This document shows positions 23,278 to 35,189 of a stretch of DNA of 64,000 nt, piece after piece. This stretch comes from Manihot esculenta (taxonomy: Eukaryota; Streptophyta; Magnoliopsida; Malpighiales; Euphorbiaceae): assembly GCF_001659605.2 (NCBI RefSeq), contig NC_035164.2, forward strand, positions 18,694,000 through 18,757,999, given 5' to 3'. The first letter of the stretch is position 1; each line of letters begins with the position of its first letter. The notes below the pieces were generated by a model. The model was not told where the DNA came from, made no database searches, and was given only the letters and a program-made list of their open reading frames with translations. The position numbers and the translations under genes are program-made.

Positions 23278-24462
23278 AATACCCCCACACCTAACCTTTT
23301 GCTTGTCCTCAACCAACAAATAACTTAATCAACCCCCCTAGACTCCCAAATTGAAGCACTATAGTGTAGAGTACATTCATTAAGGTTGTCCTCTCCTTTC
23401 CTTGTTTCCCCTCACCTACCGTGGCCAAGAGAGGGGTAAGATCATGCTCTTTCTTTAGTTTTTGGCTTTATGCAACCCCCCAAGAGTGACTTTCCCTTCT
23501 TTTTGAGTATTTTTATTCAACAATATTTTTTATTTTTGCCTGAACAAATCACCAACCTTTTTACACGAAGGTGTATATTGGTGATACCCACCCCCAGTTA
23601 CTTAGTTGGTCACTTGTTCAAGTGGCTACTAGCTCTGTTCATAGTCTTTGACCATCGAAATAGTTTATGTTTTGTGCTTTTTGATTTTGTTGAGTTTTTC
23701 TTTTTTTTTTCTTTTCATAACAGTTTGGGCAAATCAGCTTTCAAGGTGCTGCACTTAGCTTTATTTCCTTTTACATGCATTTTTAGATTTTATTTTTCTT
23801 GACCACAGCAAGTTTAAAGATTCAATTCAAGAGAAAAACTCCCTAAGTGAAGGTAACCCACTGCAAATGATTCAATTTAGGCTTAAAGGATGAAAATTTA
23901 ATGGGGTCATGAGATAGGACATTTTTTTTTACTTTGTCATCTTTGCTGAGTAGAGCAAAGGCTAAAACAAAATCTATGTGTATGTGCATGTGTGCAGAAG
24001 TGAATATGATGCAAAAAGAAAAGTGTGTGAGAAAAAAAATTTGGTGTGTGTAACAGGGTAAAAAGATGCAAAAAGAGGCAAAAAAGATAGCAAAGGATAG
24101 TGCAAAAATATTCCCTCAGTACCCCCACACCTAGTCTAAGCATTGCCCTCAATGCAAAACATATAAAGAGAAAAATAAGAGAGAAAGGGACTCCCTGGGG
24201 TGGTGATTTGGCCAAATCAGGTGTGATGTTGGTCTGCAGGTATGAAGTGTTGAACCAGTAGCTGCAGCATGCTTTCCATGTGTATGATTCAGGCCTCCAT
24301 TCTGTTAAGATGAGATTCTGCAGATTGATCAGCTGTTGGAGGTTCTGCTAATTTGGGCAGTGATTTGGGCAAATCACTTGGCCAAATTGCCTCTGTTGGG
24401 TTGCCTCCCAGTAGCACTCTGGATTAAAGTCACGGGCCGGACTTTTCCAACTTGATCAAGGC
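23278..24462 (-). other. Element E 3' untranslated region with polypurine tract
   Basis: Minus-strand AGGTGTGGGGGTATT (23279-23293) abuts the 3' LTR and is a good polypurine tract. The rest is T-rich sequence with no convincing protein. The frames at 23470-23802 and 23937-24215 are low-complexity Phe/Leu stretches. A second copy of the ACCCCCACACCTA motif lies at 24121-24133. GATTTGG(G/C)CAAATC motifs begin at about 24206. Confidence 0.65.
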
Positions 24463-25773
24463 TCAAGTAATTGGGGGAGGGAAAAGGGTCCCAACAGAAT
24501 TAAGTAAGAAGTTCAGCACACCTTTCATTTTGATTATAACCCATCCTATTTCTTTCATGTACTCATGAAGTAACATGATTAGTTTCTCCTCTTTCAAGTG
24601 AGGTGTGCCTCTAGCCCTTATGTTTGAATTTTTGAGGTGATTGGGCAGCACTTCAAACTCCAATTCATATTTCTTCATAAAAGGTGGCTGCAATCTGGTA
24701 CTGAATTTGGGCAAATCGAATTCTGATTGCACTGATGATTTGGGCAAATCAAAATTTGTCTGCACTGTTGATTTGGGCAAATTGAATTCTGCCTGTTCAA
24801 GTGATTTGGGCAAATCGCCTTTGGACCAGTCTGTGCAGCTTGCTGTCTCTTCTATTTCTGTTTCTTTCATATTTTTCTTGTTCTCCTCATCCTTCTAGCT
24901 GGTGTCCCTTGGTATTTGTTTGACAGCATCAAGCACAGGTATATTGTTCTCCACTTTGCGAAAGGTTGCAAGTATTTCTTTCTCTTCTTTTTCTTTTTGT
25001 GATCTTGCAAATCTCTTTGGGAAGGGGGGAGGTACCTTAAATTTTCCTTCTGGTTGTTGATCTGCCTTGGTCTGTTTGGAGCTGGATTCTGCCTGGGTCA
25101 TTGATTTGGGAATATCGCCTTCTATCTTCTCTGAGGGTTTGGGCAGATCACCACTGTTGGGCAGTATTGTCCGTCCATCGATTGGGTCTGCGATTTGGGC
25201 AAATTGACTCCCTGGATCACTTTCTAGCAGTTTCTCCTCAGCACCTGGTTTCTGTATTTGGGCAAATCGTTGCTCAGTTCTACTGTCTCGAAGCTCTTTT
25301 CCGCTTCTTAATGTGATGGCACTAGCATTCTGCCTTGGATTGATCTCAGTTTGGGAAGGTAGCTTTCCTTGTGATTCAAGCTTACTCATGGATGAGGCTA
25401 TTTGGCCCACTTGTTGCTCAAGGTTTTGCACCGTGTTTGCTAAGGATTTCATGATCTCTTCAAGGGGTGTATTGGACTTTTGAGGTGCTGCTTGGGCTGG
25501 ATTCCTTTGCTGATAGCTCGGATATTGATTGGCCCTTGCATAGTTAAAATCTGGATGGTCCCTCCAACCTGGGTTGTAGGTGTTAGAATAGGGATCGTAC
25601 CTTCTTTGCCCATTAAATCCTCCAACTGCATTGACTTGCTGGTCCTCTTCTTGAAGGAAAGGACATAGGTCAGTTGGATGGTTTATGTTTACACATATTC
25701 CATATGGCTTGGGTTGCTGGACTTGTTGGGCTTGACCCACAACAAGTCTACGGACAACATTGGTGAGATCAGA
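24463..25773 (-). pseudogene. Element E gag, C-terminal part
   Basis: Frames 24895-25740 and 24463-24870 are the continuation of gag after solo LTR G. Just after the junction comes YGICVNINHPTDLC, an Athila/Tat-type zinc knuckle whose first Cys is Tyr (codon 25703-25705). Then NQYPSYQQRNP, a coiled-coil-like NTVQNLEQQVGQIASSMSKLE, and ITLRSGKEL, a typical motif. A TAG at about 24895 separates the tail, where LPKS-x-QxEF units are repeated about four times (24700-24820). That peptide repeat is encoded by the GATTTGGGCAAATC DNA motif. No catalytic domain follows. Confidence 0.85.
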
Positions 25774-28165
25774 TGTAATACCCGGCTAGATCCTGGCACC
25801 GGAATCCTGACTTTTCGGCGGAATCTCCATCGGAATCTGGAATTCAAAGATGCCGGAGCCTTCTAGAAGGGTAAAATGTGTTTTCTAAAATGTTTTCATA
25901 TGATTTTATGGTTTTAATGCGAAAGAAATTGAGTTTTGAAAAGAATAGGCCAAGGAGGAAGGACCCAGGTTCGGCCGCAGAACCTCAAGTTCGGCCGCAG
26001 AACCTCAAGTTCGGCCGCCGAACATGGGGCTGTTTCGGGATGAGGGAAGAAATCAGGTTCGGCCGCCGAACCTCAAGTTCAGCCACCAAACATGGGATAG
26101 TTTAGGGGGCACGTTAGGCTGCCGAAGGTGGTGGAGCTGCGGAGACAGCTTAGGCCGCCGAAGGTGGTTGACCGGCCACCTATAAAAGGCCCCTCAGACT
26201 GAAAATGGGCGAGTTTTCTCCCCATTCTCGAGCTAAGGTGAGTTCATGTCCTCCTTTGGTTGATTTCATGTTCTTTCTTCAAATCTTTCAAGTTTTAACA
26301 AGTTTTAGCTTGGGTTTTGAAGTTGTGAGCTTAAGATCAAGTTTTGGGAGCTTGGAGACCCAAGGAGTCGTTTCCTCCTATCTCCAAGTTAGGGATCGCA
26401 CCAACCCTCGATCTTCAAGAGGTAAGTGTAGATCCACACCCTTTTCTTTGTTTTAAGTAAGTTTTAAGGAGTTTTTATGCTTGTGTGAGGATAGATGTGC
26501 ATGTTAAGGTTTATGTGGGTTTTATGCTCAATGTATGTTTATGTGAAGTTATGTTGGAGGCTTAAGCAAGTTTATGCATGAGGGAGTGTGTATGCATGTT
26601 TGGGAGAGAGCATGTGAGGTTTTGGGTTGTTTTGGAAAGTTTGGAGGCTGTTTGTGCATGAGGAAGCTGAGTTCTGCCTTTCTGGAAGAACTCAGGTTCG
26701 GCAGCCGAAAGGACTTTCGGCCGCCGAACCTGCATGTGGTGGCTTGTTTCGACTGCCGAACCCTGCCCCTGAAAGTTGGACTTTCGGCTCTGGAGGGGAG
26801 TTTCGGCCGCCGAACATGCACGAGTTTCGGCTCTGGAAAAGACTTTCGGCCGCCGTAGGTGCCGCCGAAAGTGGCTGAGTTTCGGCTTTGGAGGGACTTT
26901 CGGCCGCCGAACCTGCCGCCGAAAGTGCCCTGTCCAGCCTTCCTTTGCATGTTTTCTATGATTGTTTTAAGGTGTTTTAGGGGGTTTTTGGGGAGTTGTT
27001 TATGAGTTGTTTAGAGTGTGTTTGGCACCTCATTCGAGTCCACCTGTGTAGGATCAGACCCGAGGGACCGAGGAGGCCAGCAGTGTTAGCTGTTGCAGAG
27101 TCAGTCCGGCATCTGCCAGAGGTGAGTAGAACTAACTCAAATGTTTTAAGCATGTTCATGCATCATGAATACCATGTATATGTATTAGGTTGCTTGCATT
27201 AGTTTTCACGAAGATGCTGCATTGCATAATTTGTTGTTGATGTGGATGGACCAAGGCGACCCCAATAGCCCTAGTTATGATATGTTAATGAAGTCCTGAG
27301 GAGCTCCACCGAGGGCCGGGCATAATGAAGTCCTGAGGAGCCCGAAGGGCCGGGCACCATGTTATGTTACAGAAGTCCTGAGGAGCTCATTCAAGTGCCG
27401 GGCACAGACAGAGGGAGTTTTTGTGGTCATGTCCATCCGTGATGTGAAATGTTTGTGCTGTGACGCATTCCATGAAAGCATATGATTTATTATTGTTTTC
27501 CATGTTCTGCTCACTGGGCTTTTTAGCTCACCCCTTTCCCCTAACCCCCAGGTTTGCAGGTCAGAGGTAGTCCAGGAAGACGTCAAGGGTAATGTTATGC
27601 TTATGTAATAGATTAGTGTTTTAGTGTGGACATGTAATGTAATGTAAATTGATATAATGTATTGCAATATAATGTAATGTAAAGTAGAGTCATGTTTATG
27701 GATTAGTATTGTGCTTGGCCCTAAGGTCTGGTTAATCCCTCTTTGTACATGATGCATGTAATGTTTTAATGTTGAGTTGTGTATGAATCAAACTTGTGGC
27801 ATGTGATGTTTACCATGCTAGAGTATTTGATGAGGACTCTAGTGGAGGTCTTATGCTTATGGTTTTAATGCATGCACAGGTTAGGTTTTGGTTCATCGGA
27901 TGTGCTCCAAGCTTGATGTATGTAATGTTGACCCAGCGAGAGCATTTGATGAGGGCTCTAGCATGGGGGTTTTTATGTTTACAGTTATGTAGCATACGAA
28001 TCAAGCTTGGTATATGAAAGGTTTTAAAGTTTTTATGTTTATGTTTGATCATGTATGGGATTTTATCAGGTAACAGGATGTATGTTAGGCTTGCTACGGG
28101 TCCCGGCGGCCTTAAGTCGATCTGGATTCTAGCGCCGGTAGCGGTCCGGTTTTTGGGTCGTTACA
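25774..28165 (+). mobile_element. Solo LTR G, + orientation, second subfamily
   Basis: This 2392-bp LTR runs from TGTAATACCCGG to GGGTCGTTACA with a perfect TCAGA duplication (25769-25773 and 28166-28170). Palindromes upstream of the TATA box lie at about 25970-26165, TATAAAAG at 26181-26188, and a second cluster at about 26696-26925. Diverged hairpin units (AAGTCCTGAGGAG...GGGCCGGGCA) lie at about 27290-27405. Confidence 0.94.
26181..26188 (+). promoter_or_regulatory. TATA box of solo LTR G
   Basis: TATAAAAG lies about 408 bp from the LTR start, just after CCGGCCACC. The same block occurs in F (TATAAAG, 45807-45813) and, on the minus strand, in A, D and both LTRs of H. Conservation across subfamilies supports a real LTR core promoter. 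Whether a solo copy is active is unknown. Confidence 0.75.
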
Positions 28166-29130
28166 TCAGAGATTTGGGATGCTAAAGTGGATGTACTCAC
28201 CTCATTCACCCTTCTTGGTGGCTGTTCTTAGTCTCCAAATTGATGTGAGGCTGCTGCCATGGTAGAAATTAAATCCCTTATGGCTTGAGGTGACTTGTCT
28301 TCAATTGATCCTCCACATGCTGCGTCTATTAACTTTCTTTCCGAAGGTAGCAAACCTCCATAGAAGTATTCGATGAGTGATTTGTCAGAAATATCATGTT
28401 GAGGGCAGCTTGTGCACAATCTTTTGAATCTTTCCAAATATTCATATAGCTCTTGATAATCATTTTGCTTGATGCAACTGATCTCTCTTCTTATGCCAAT
28501 AGCTTTTGAGGTTGGAAAGTATTCGCTTAAGAAGGCTCTCACCATCCCAGCCCATGAAGTAATAGATCCGGGTGGTAAATACAACAATCAATCTTTGGCA
28601 AAATCATCAAGAGAAAAGGGAAAAGCATGCTCTTCAGAAATACCTTGAGGCCTCATTGCTGATCACACAATGTGAAATTCTTTAAAGTGCTTGTGTGGAT
28701 CTTTATTTTTCAAACCTCTGAATTTTGGAAGGAGATGAATTAATTCGATTTTGAGCTCAAAAGGGGCTGCCAAAGATGGGTAAGTGATGCACCATAGTGC
28801 TTGATCATCCAAGGGTGTTGCTAGTTCGCAGAGAGTTCTTTCTTGTGCCATTAGAGCTCTTGCCTCAACGTTTTTAGCTTCAAATTCAGCAAGGATAGCA
28901 GCTGGTTCAAGAGCAGTAGCTGCTGCATTTTTTGCCTCTTCAGGTGCTGCTATGACTGTCTTTATAGCAGCTCGTTCAGCTACTATTTTAAGGGCTGATT
29001 CTGGGATTTTTTCAGCAAAAATTTCTAGTTTTTGGGCTGGTTCTGGTACAGTTTTAAGGGCTGGTTTTGAGTGCAGCAGCTTGTGCAGTAATAGATTCAA
29101 CAAGTGCAGCATATACAGCAGTTTCAGCAA
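28166..29130 (-). pseudogene. Element E gag, N-terminal part
   Basis: Minus-strand frames 28663-29130 and 28228-28587 form one gag capsid region. An Ala-rich start is followed by ALWCITYPSLAAPFELK, KNKDPHKHFKEFHIV and LPPGSITSWAGMVRAFLSEY, a signature of Athila/Tat-like gag. YEYLERFKRLCTSCPQH comes next. Two in-frame TGA codons (near 28660 and 28590, one where the family has Trp) break it. It continues beyond solo LTR G at 25773. The Ala-rich + strand frame at 29067-29375 is a shadow. Confidence 0.87.
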
Positions 29131-29435
29131 TTAGTTCAACAACTTATTCAACAGGTACAACAGCGATTTATGTAGCAGATACAGCAGTGATTTATGCAGC
29201 AAATATAGCAGCAGGTGTAGTAGCAGGTTCAGCAAATTCTACAGCAGGTGCAGCAAATTGTATAGCAGATACCAGATTTGTTATTGTTGCTGATGAAGAT
29301 GGTTTTGAGACTTGGTTCCTCAAGTTTGCTTGTTTCCTCAAGCTCTTGGCAGTACATTCAATTTTTGGATTGTAAAGAAGAGCTTCTTTACGATCAGCCC
29401 TAGTCATAAAAGAAAAATACGTTAATTAGATCAAA

Positions 29436-29453
29436 TCTCCGGCAACGGCGCCA
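29436..29453 (-). other. Element E primer-binding site
   Basis: Minus-strand TGGCGCCGTTGCCGGAGA lies five bases from the 5' LTR. This is the common primer site of plant Athila/Tat-type gypsy elements. I do not assign the tRNA. Confidence 0.85.
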
Positions 29454-29458
29454 ATTTT

Positions 29459-32400
29459 TGTAGCGGTTGTTGAAGCCGTAAAAAATAAACTTATTATCAA
29501 TCAATAAATAACTTGTAGATAGTAGCAATAGGGTCGAACCACAGGGATTTGACACTAAGGATCTTCCTAATAATGACTTGGGCAATTAAATAACAAAAGT
29601 AAAATAAAAAGAGGGGGGTTTGTTTTGATGATGGTAGACTAAAATTAAACTGAGTAAAAGAAAGCAATAATTAAAAAGATGAGTAATTCAATGGAAAAGG
29701 GACTCTAGTTAAAGCATGGATCTATTTCAGTTTTAGAATTGATAATTGATTCTTTAATACTCCTATTTATTTCAATAAATTAGTTTAGGTTGTGAAAGAC
29801 TGATAGAGCATAATTTAGACCATTTTATCATGATGATATTGATGTTAATTTACATTATTTCTGCCTAATTTTGTGGTTTTGATCTTATTTTACAGAAGAT
29901 AGGTATAAAGAGACAATCTGGTGAAAATGCTCTTAAAACTACAAAAAAGTGCCAAATATGGAAAGTGCCAAATAAGAAAAGTTTTCAGATAAGGAAAGTG
30001 CAGAAGCAAAAACAGATAAGGAAAGCGCAGTCAGCAGATTATTTGAAATTTAAATTGCAGATCTTTATTTCCTTGTTTAAAGATGTGCATACACCTCAGC
30101 AGTCAGTTCTGCCTATTCAGAAAGCAAGATCTCACATTCAAGATTGAAAATTTGAAATTCAAAAGAAGGCTCCACCTAAAGAGGAAAGTTTGGACAGCAC
30201 ACACACCACTTTCGAAACCCTAGCCGCGCCTCTCTCCCTCTCTTACACATGAGCCGCGCGCCTCTCACCTTCTGAAGCAACTTGGGCGGCAAGTTGAGGT
30301 AGGGCAGCAACTTAACAACTTGGGCAGCAAGTATCACCTAAGGCAACACATAAATCCTAAATAAGGATCCCTAAACCAGTCGGCCACATCTTCTGCTCTT
30401 CCTCTCTTCAGTTCCACGCAAGACACCTCCATCTTCTCCAAGCAAGGCTTCGGCCACCTCATCTTCTTCTACCTATCTTTATTTTCTTATTTTGTTTCAG
30501 CCATGAGTGGCTGAAACCTTTTATTCTAGTTGAAGATAAGGTGAAACTTTGGTTGTTTTATGGATTTTGAGATCTGAACATACATTGTTATCTTTAGTTT
30601 ATTCAATATTTATGCAATTTCATGCTTGATTCTATTATTGCTTTGTTATTATGATCAATGTGGCCAGTTGATTCTTGATTGCAAGGTAATATATTGTTAG
30701 TTTGAATAATTTTGAGTCTGTAATTACTTGGATTGTTCAAATATAAGAACACTTGGTGTAAAAACTAAGTAAGTTGCATGATCTAGCGTTGTCACCATAC
30801 ATTTGGGTAGCTAGGATTAACTCTCTCTATTTCTTAATGCAATTGACAGTTGTTTGTTGCCTGAAGCCCAAGGACATTCCTTGGCAACTTGTTGATTAGT
30901 GATTAATTAGAGAACGTTCCCTAATTGGTTTAATTGTAAGGCGAGACATGGTGGTGAGAAGCGTCTTCCATCCCCATAACTAATCTATTGAAACAACCAA
31001 AGAAACATAGTGTTAATGATCAATCCTAACAACTGAAGTGAATTCGATTCTTCAACTAGAGCTTTCTCATTATTAATTTCTTTTATTTTAATTATTTGCC
31101 TTCTTTTACTACTTTCAATTTTAGATCTCTTGAATCAATCTCAAAGCCCCCCCATTTTACTTTCAGTTTATTTGCTTTTAGTTTATCTCGTTTCAGTTTA
31201 CTTCTCCTTCAGTTTATTTTTGTTTCAGTTAATTCTCTTAGTCTTGATAAGGAAGATATGTAAGTTTTTAATTCTCTGTGGATTCGATCCTTTACCACTA
31301 TCTGCAGTAGTAATATTGTTGATAACCGGAAAGGTTATTTTTGACCGGCTTCGACAACCGCGAGTCAAAGACGCTTCTCATAACCAAATTCCTCCTTAGT
31401 TTTAGTTTGATTAGGAAACGTTCGCTAATTAAACACTAGTTAACAAGTTGTCAAGGAACGTCCTTGGGGTTTTTTACTTTTCAATTGTTAACTGTATTAA
31501 GACTTAGAGAAACCTAATTCTAACCTTGCCAACCGCATGGTCAAGTTTAGATCATGCAACTAATTGTACTTGTGTTCAAATAATCTAAGCAATTACGGAC
31601 CCAAATTATTTAAACTAACAATATATCACTCATGCAATTAAAAGCAATAAGCCTTAATTGATTCTAAAAGCAAGGTAATAATAACATGAAGATCAAGTTG
31701 CATAAATATTGAAAAATAGAAGTTTAACAATGGAGTTTTAAATCTCCCAATTCATAGTAAAACTGAAATTTTTCAACTTCAACTAGAGAAGAAGATGTTT
31801 AACCACTCCTGGTGGATAAAAATACATAAAAAGAAAGAAGAAAAGTAGAGAGGGAGAGCTGCCGAAATTCTGAATAGAATTTGATTTTTTTGCTGGTTCG
31901 ATATTGTCCCTCTTTATAGGTAAGGAGTCCTAATCCAATTAGGATTTGGAATCCTAATTTGACTTGGTCTTTTGTAGTATTTTATTCCTTCTTTACCTTT
32001 GTATTTAATCATGAATAAATCTTCTTTTGGAGAAAGTCTTCCTTTAGAGTGGCACTTGGAGTTGTCATAGGATTGGTCTTATAGTGTTTGAAGTAGGATA
32101 GACTCCAATACTTTTTAAATTCTGAATTTCCTTTTTCCCGCGCTGCTGGACTCTTTTGCGTCAGTTTGATTTGGGCAGTTGATTTGCCCAAATCGCTTGC
32201 CTAGATCGTTTCTGCAAGTCAGTCCCAGTTTTCTGCTTCAGCTTTCTGTAAGTGATTTGGCCCGTTTCTGCAAGTCAGTCCCAGTTTTCTGCTTCAGCTT
32301 TCTGTAAGTGATTTGGCCAAATCACTTCGACCCAATCGATTTTCCAGCTTTTTCTGCAATTTTCTTCAAGTTTCCAGTTTTCTCCTTTTCTACAAAAACA

Positions 32401-32485
32401 TTATAAAAACATAGATTAAACTAGAAAAATGTGTATTTAAACAGTAATAAAGATAATAAAAATGTGGCTAAATTATGCTTGATCA
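29459..32485 (-). repeat. Element E 5' LTR, interrupted by J1
   Basis: LTR sequence 29459-29800 and 31373-32485, matching 21878-23277. It differs by a 56-bp tandem duplication (32207-32262 and 32263-32318) lying beside the GATTTGGCC palindrome. Confidence 0.9.
29801..31367 (+). mobile_element. Solo LTR J1
   Basis: This 1567-bp LTR runs from TGATAGAGCA to GCGAGTCA with a perfect AAGAC duplication (29796-29800 and 31368-31372). It is the same family as J2 (46737-48304): shared blocks include CAGCCATGAGTGGCTGAAACC, ACACTTGGTGTAAAAA and the GACCGGC(T/C)TCGACAACCG end. A cluster of ACTTGGGC/GGCAAGT motifs lies at about 30275-30335. Coding orientation is inferred from J2's TATA box. Confidence 0.92.
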
Positions 32486-32490
32486 GCTAT

Positions 32491-32865
32491 GTTATGTACT
32501 AAACCAGATGTCTCATATGCATTAAGCACAATAAGTAGATATCAGGCAGATCCTAGTGAGAGTCACTGAACAGCTGTTAAGAACATCCTTAAGTACCTCA
32601 GGAGGATTAAGGATGCATTCTTGGTTTATGGAGGTTTGAAAGATGAGCTAATTGTAAATGGTTACACAGATGCTAGTTTCCAAACTAACATAGACGATTT
32701 TAGATCGCAGTCAGGTTTTCTATTGAACAATAGAGTTATTAGTTGGAAAGTTCCAAGCAAAGTAAACACAAATGATAACATTGCAGATCCACCAACAAAG
32801 CCTCTCTCACGAATCAAGCATGATCAGTATACTAGGTCCATAGGTATTAGATATTTGTATGACTA
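32491..32865 (+). pseudogene. copia RNase H region with internal deletion
   Basis: Resumes the copia frame after E: LCTKPDVSYALSTISRYQADP, LKYLRRIKDAFLVYGG, NGYTDASFQTNIDD (catalytic Asp region) and SGFLLNNRVISWK. It then jumps directly to the end block NTNDNIADPPTKPLSRIKHDQ...SIGIRYLYD. The middle of copia RNase H (the family block with the catalytic Glu and the CDN motif) is missing, a deletion of roughly 80 codons near 32753. One stop lies at 32569. Confidence 0.88.
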
Positions 32866-32873
32866 GGCCTAGT

Positions 32874-32886
32874 ACAAGGGGGACAT
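32874..32886 (+). other. copia polypurine tract
   Basis: ACAAGGGGGACAT abuts the 3' LTR start at 32887, as expected for the second-strand primer. Confidence 0.85.
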
Positions 32887-34267
32887 TGTTAGTGTATGTA
32901 CCCTAGGCCATTAATTTGTACCTTTATGTTACTCATTTTGTTATTAATAAAGAGGTTTTATCATCATTGTTATTTGTTTGCATGTTACATAATAATAATT
33001 TATATCCTTGGTTTTTATTATTATAGAGATAATAATATATATAACAAGTATGTATATTGATTGATAATCATGAGATAATTATGTGTATGTTGATGCAAAT
33101 CAATATCATTGATGCTTGTTAGAGAATAAAGTATTAGATAGACCCACACTGAGATCATACATGGATTAGTATAATTAGTGAATCTCATAACAATTATAAA
33201 TTAATCATTGGACTTGAGATTGTCATAGTTTTCAATATAACGACTATTATGTTTTGACATAATCAAACGTTATCTTTAATCGGATAATCATAAAAGTTAT
33301 GATCGGGCATGATAAAAATTATGTAGAGGATATTAAACAATCAAGATAGAATTTGTCCTTCTATCTCAAAGAGATATCTTCTGGGCCCCTCGATAAATTA
33401 GACTGAGAAATATATGGTTGTGCTCAAATGAATTGATAGTGTGATCAATGATATTTGATTTTATCAATCTACTTAGAGATCGAATAATTATAAGTTTGAA
33501 CAATATAAGTATGATACTGAACATGACTTATATTCAAACTATATATCGTGTAACAAAGGGATAAATGCATGTTTTGTTATAAGGCTTTAAGTGGACAATC
33601 GATTCTCATATTAATTGGGTAGCTATAATATCTTGCTAGAGGCCTCTTATAACTTGTAGGCTTTAATAAAGATTGGGCCTAGTGCCAATTAATATAGGTC
33701 TATCGGGTCGCACACAAAGAATGCACTATTGGATTGCATATTATTAATGGATTTGATGTCTATTAATTTGATATTAATTATAATATTAATATTTGATAGT
33801 ATTTTTATTATTATTACTATTATATAATACTATTAATAAACCAATCTGTATTTGATAGGGATTGGGATATCGACCGTTTCTCTCTCCATTCTAATTAGAA
33901 TTGGATAAATACATCAGTATCTGTGTTTGGTTAGACCACGTAATAGAGACACGTTCTATAAGAGTAAGGGAGTTGAAAACTCATGTTATGCTTTCAGAGA
34001 ATTAAAAAAAGTAGAAATAGAGAAGCCCTAGCCATTTTCAGGAGCTAGCACTCCAAACGGTAAGCATTCATGTGGATTTCGGCAGAGAGTGGTCGCGAGA
34101 AGCAGAACCTGAAGTCCACTAAATATTTCGTAAGCTTCTAAAAGGTTAGAATTCGAATCTTTCTTTTCGAATTAAACGGATCACTTGATTCCTGGGAGGT
34201 AATTTAGAGATCAAATTTTTGTTCTGCTGCGTATTTTAATTTACTGTGATTTCTGGATTCAATAACA
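32887..34267 (+). repeat. copia 3' LTR
   Basis: This 1381-bp LTR runs from TGTTAGTGTATG to AATAACA, matching 433-1788. Its last ~920 bp also recur at 34691-35653 because of a tandem duplication. Confidence 0.92.
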
Positions 34268-34690
34268 AAAAATTCAGAATTTTTTTATAGTGTCCAATTA
34301 TCATCAATATAATATGCAATGATATATATATATAATTGGCCTTCTGCAGTGAAGTCCATGCATATGTAGTACAACAAATTCTTTAACCAGTCTCATTAAA
34401 ATAATTATTCAATTTTTTTTCTCTGACTATAATCCATAACAATCACTTGAAATCATCCAACGATATAGAATTCTAAATATAGGTTGTGTATATTCAATCC
34501 ATTTTTTAAATCGTTTTCCTTCAACAAACATAAATGTAAGCTCATCAATAATAACTATTTTAGCTAACTTTTATCTTGAAACCTCTCGATTAAATGCCAA
34601 GTACTTGATGTACCCAACTGAGAATTCCCCCACCCCATCTTGTGTACTAGAGCTAATTGCAAAGAAAATTAGGATTGTCTTGTAGTTACA
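34268..34690 (-). pseudogene. hAT transposase fragment, duplicated middle part
   Basis: Minus-strand reading gives IDELTFMFVEGKRFKKWI, a block of hAT transposases upstream of the catalytic core, then YYIDDNWTL at the copia junction. Stops are present. This is the copy that continues directly into 1-432 if the copia element is ignored. The second copy is 35654-36082. Confidence 0.85.
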
Positions 34691-35154
34691 AATTTGTCCC
34701 TCTCTTAGAGAGATAACTTCTGGGCCCCTCAATAAAGTAGATGGAAAAATGTATGGTCGTACTTAAATGAACTGATAGTGTGATCAATAACATTTAATTT
34801 TATCAGTCTACTTAGAGATTGAATAATCATAAGTTTGAACAATATAAGTATGACACTGAACATAACTTATATTCAAACTAGATATCGTGTGACAAAGGGA
34901 TTAATACATATTTTGCTCTAAGGCTTTAATTGCACAATCGATCCTCATATTAATTGGGTAGTTGTAATGTTTTGTTAGAGGCGATTTATAACTTGTAGGC
35001 TTTAATAAAAATTGGGGCCTACTACCAATTAATATGGGTCTATCGGGTCGCATATAGAGAATGCATTATTGGGCTGCACATTATTAATGGATTCAATGTC
35101 TATTAATCTGATATTAATAATAACATTAATACTCGATGATATTATTATTAAGTG

Positions 35155-35189
<35 letters not shown>

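Larger units (their letters stand above)
21878..32485 (-). mobile_element. Gag-only Ty3/gypsy element E (Athila/Tat-like), non-autonomous
   Basis: Direct LTRs of about 1.4 kb (21878-23277 and 29459-32485 less the J1 insertion) start TG(A)TAGCGGTT and end GCTTGATCA. Flanks GTTAT (21873-21877) and GCTAT (32486-32490) fit a target duplication with one change. Coding is on the minus strand: primer site 29436-29453, gag 29130 down to about 24463, a polypurine tract at 23279-23293, then the 3' LTR. No protease, RT or integrase is present, so it would need proteins in trans. Solo LTR G interrupts gag and solo LTR J1 interrupts the 5' LTR. Lineage is inferred from the gag and primer-site type. Confidence 0.88.
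433..34267 (+). mobile_element. Ty1/copia LTR retrotransposon with three insertions in its pol
   Basis: The 5' LTR (433-1788) and 3' LTR (32887-34267) begin TGTTAG and end with an inverted ACA-type terminus, and flank gag-protease-integrase-RT-RNase H in copia order. A tRNA-iMet primer site follows the 5' LTR and a purine tract precedes the 3' LTR. AAAAA lies on both sides (428-432 and 34268-34272), fitting a 5-bp target duplication, although the motif is low in complexity. The target was the hAT gene. Coding pieces lie at 3081-4298, 17543-19387, 21631-21877 and 32491-32865. The rest of the interior is later insertions. Stops, frameshifts and an RNase H deletion show it is dead. Confidence 0.93.

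Noticed and set aside
23470..24215. Hydrophobic frames that could look like membrane proteins
   Set aside because: T-rich untranslated DNA of element E gives Phe/Leu runs on either strand. No start context or family match.
29067..29375. Ala/Ser-rich + strand frame resembling a repeat protein
   Set aside because: It overlaps and is antisense to the gag start of element E, and arises from GCA-type repeats there.
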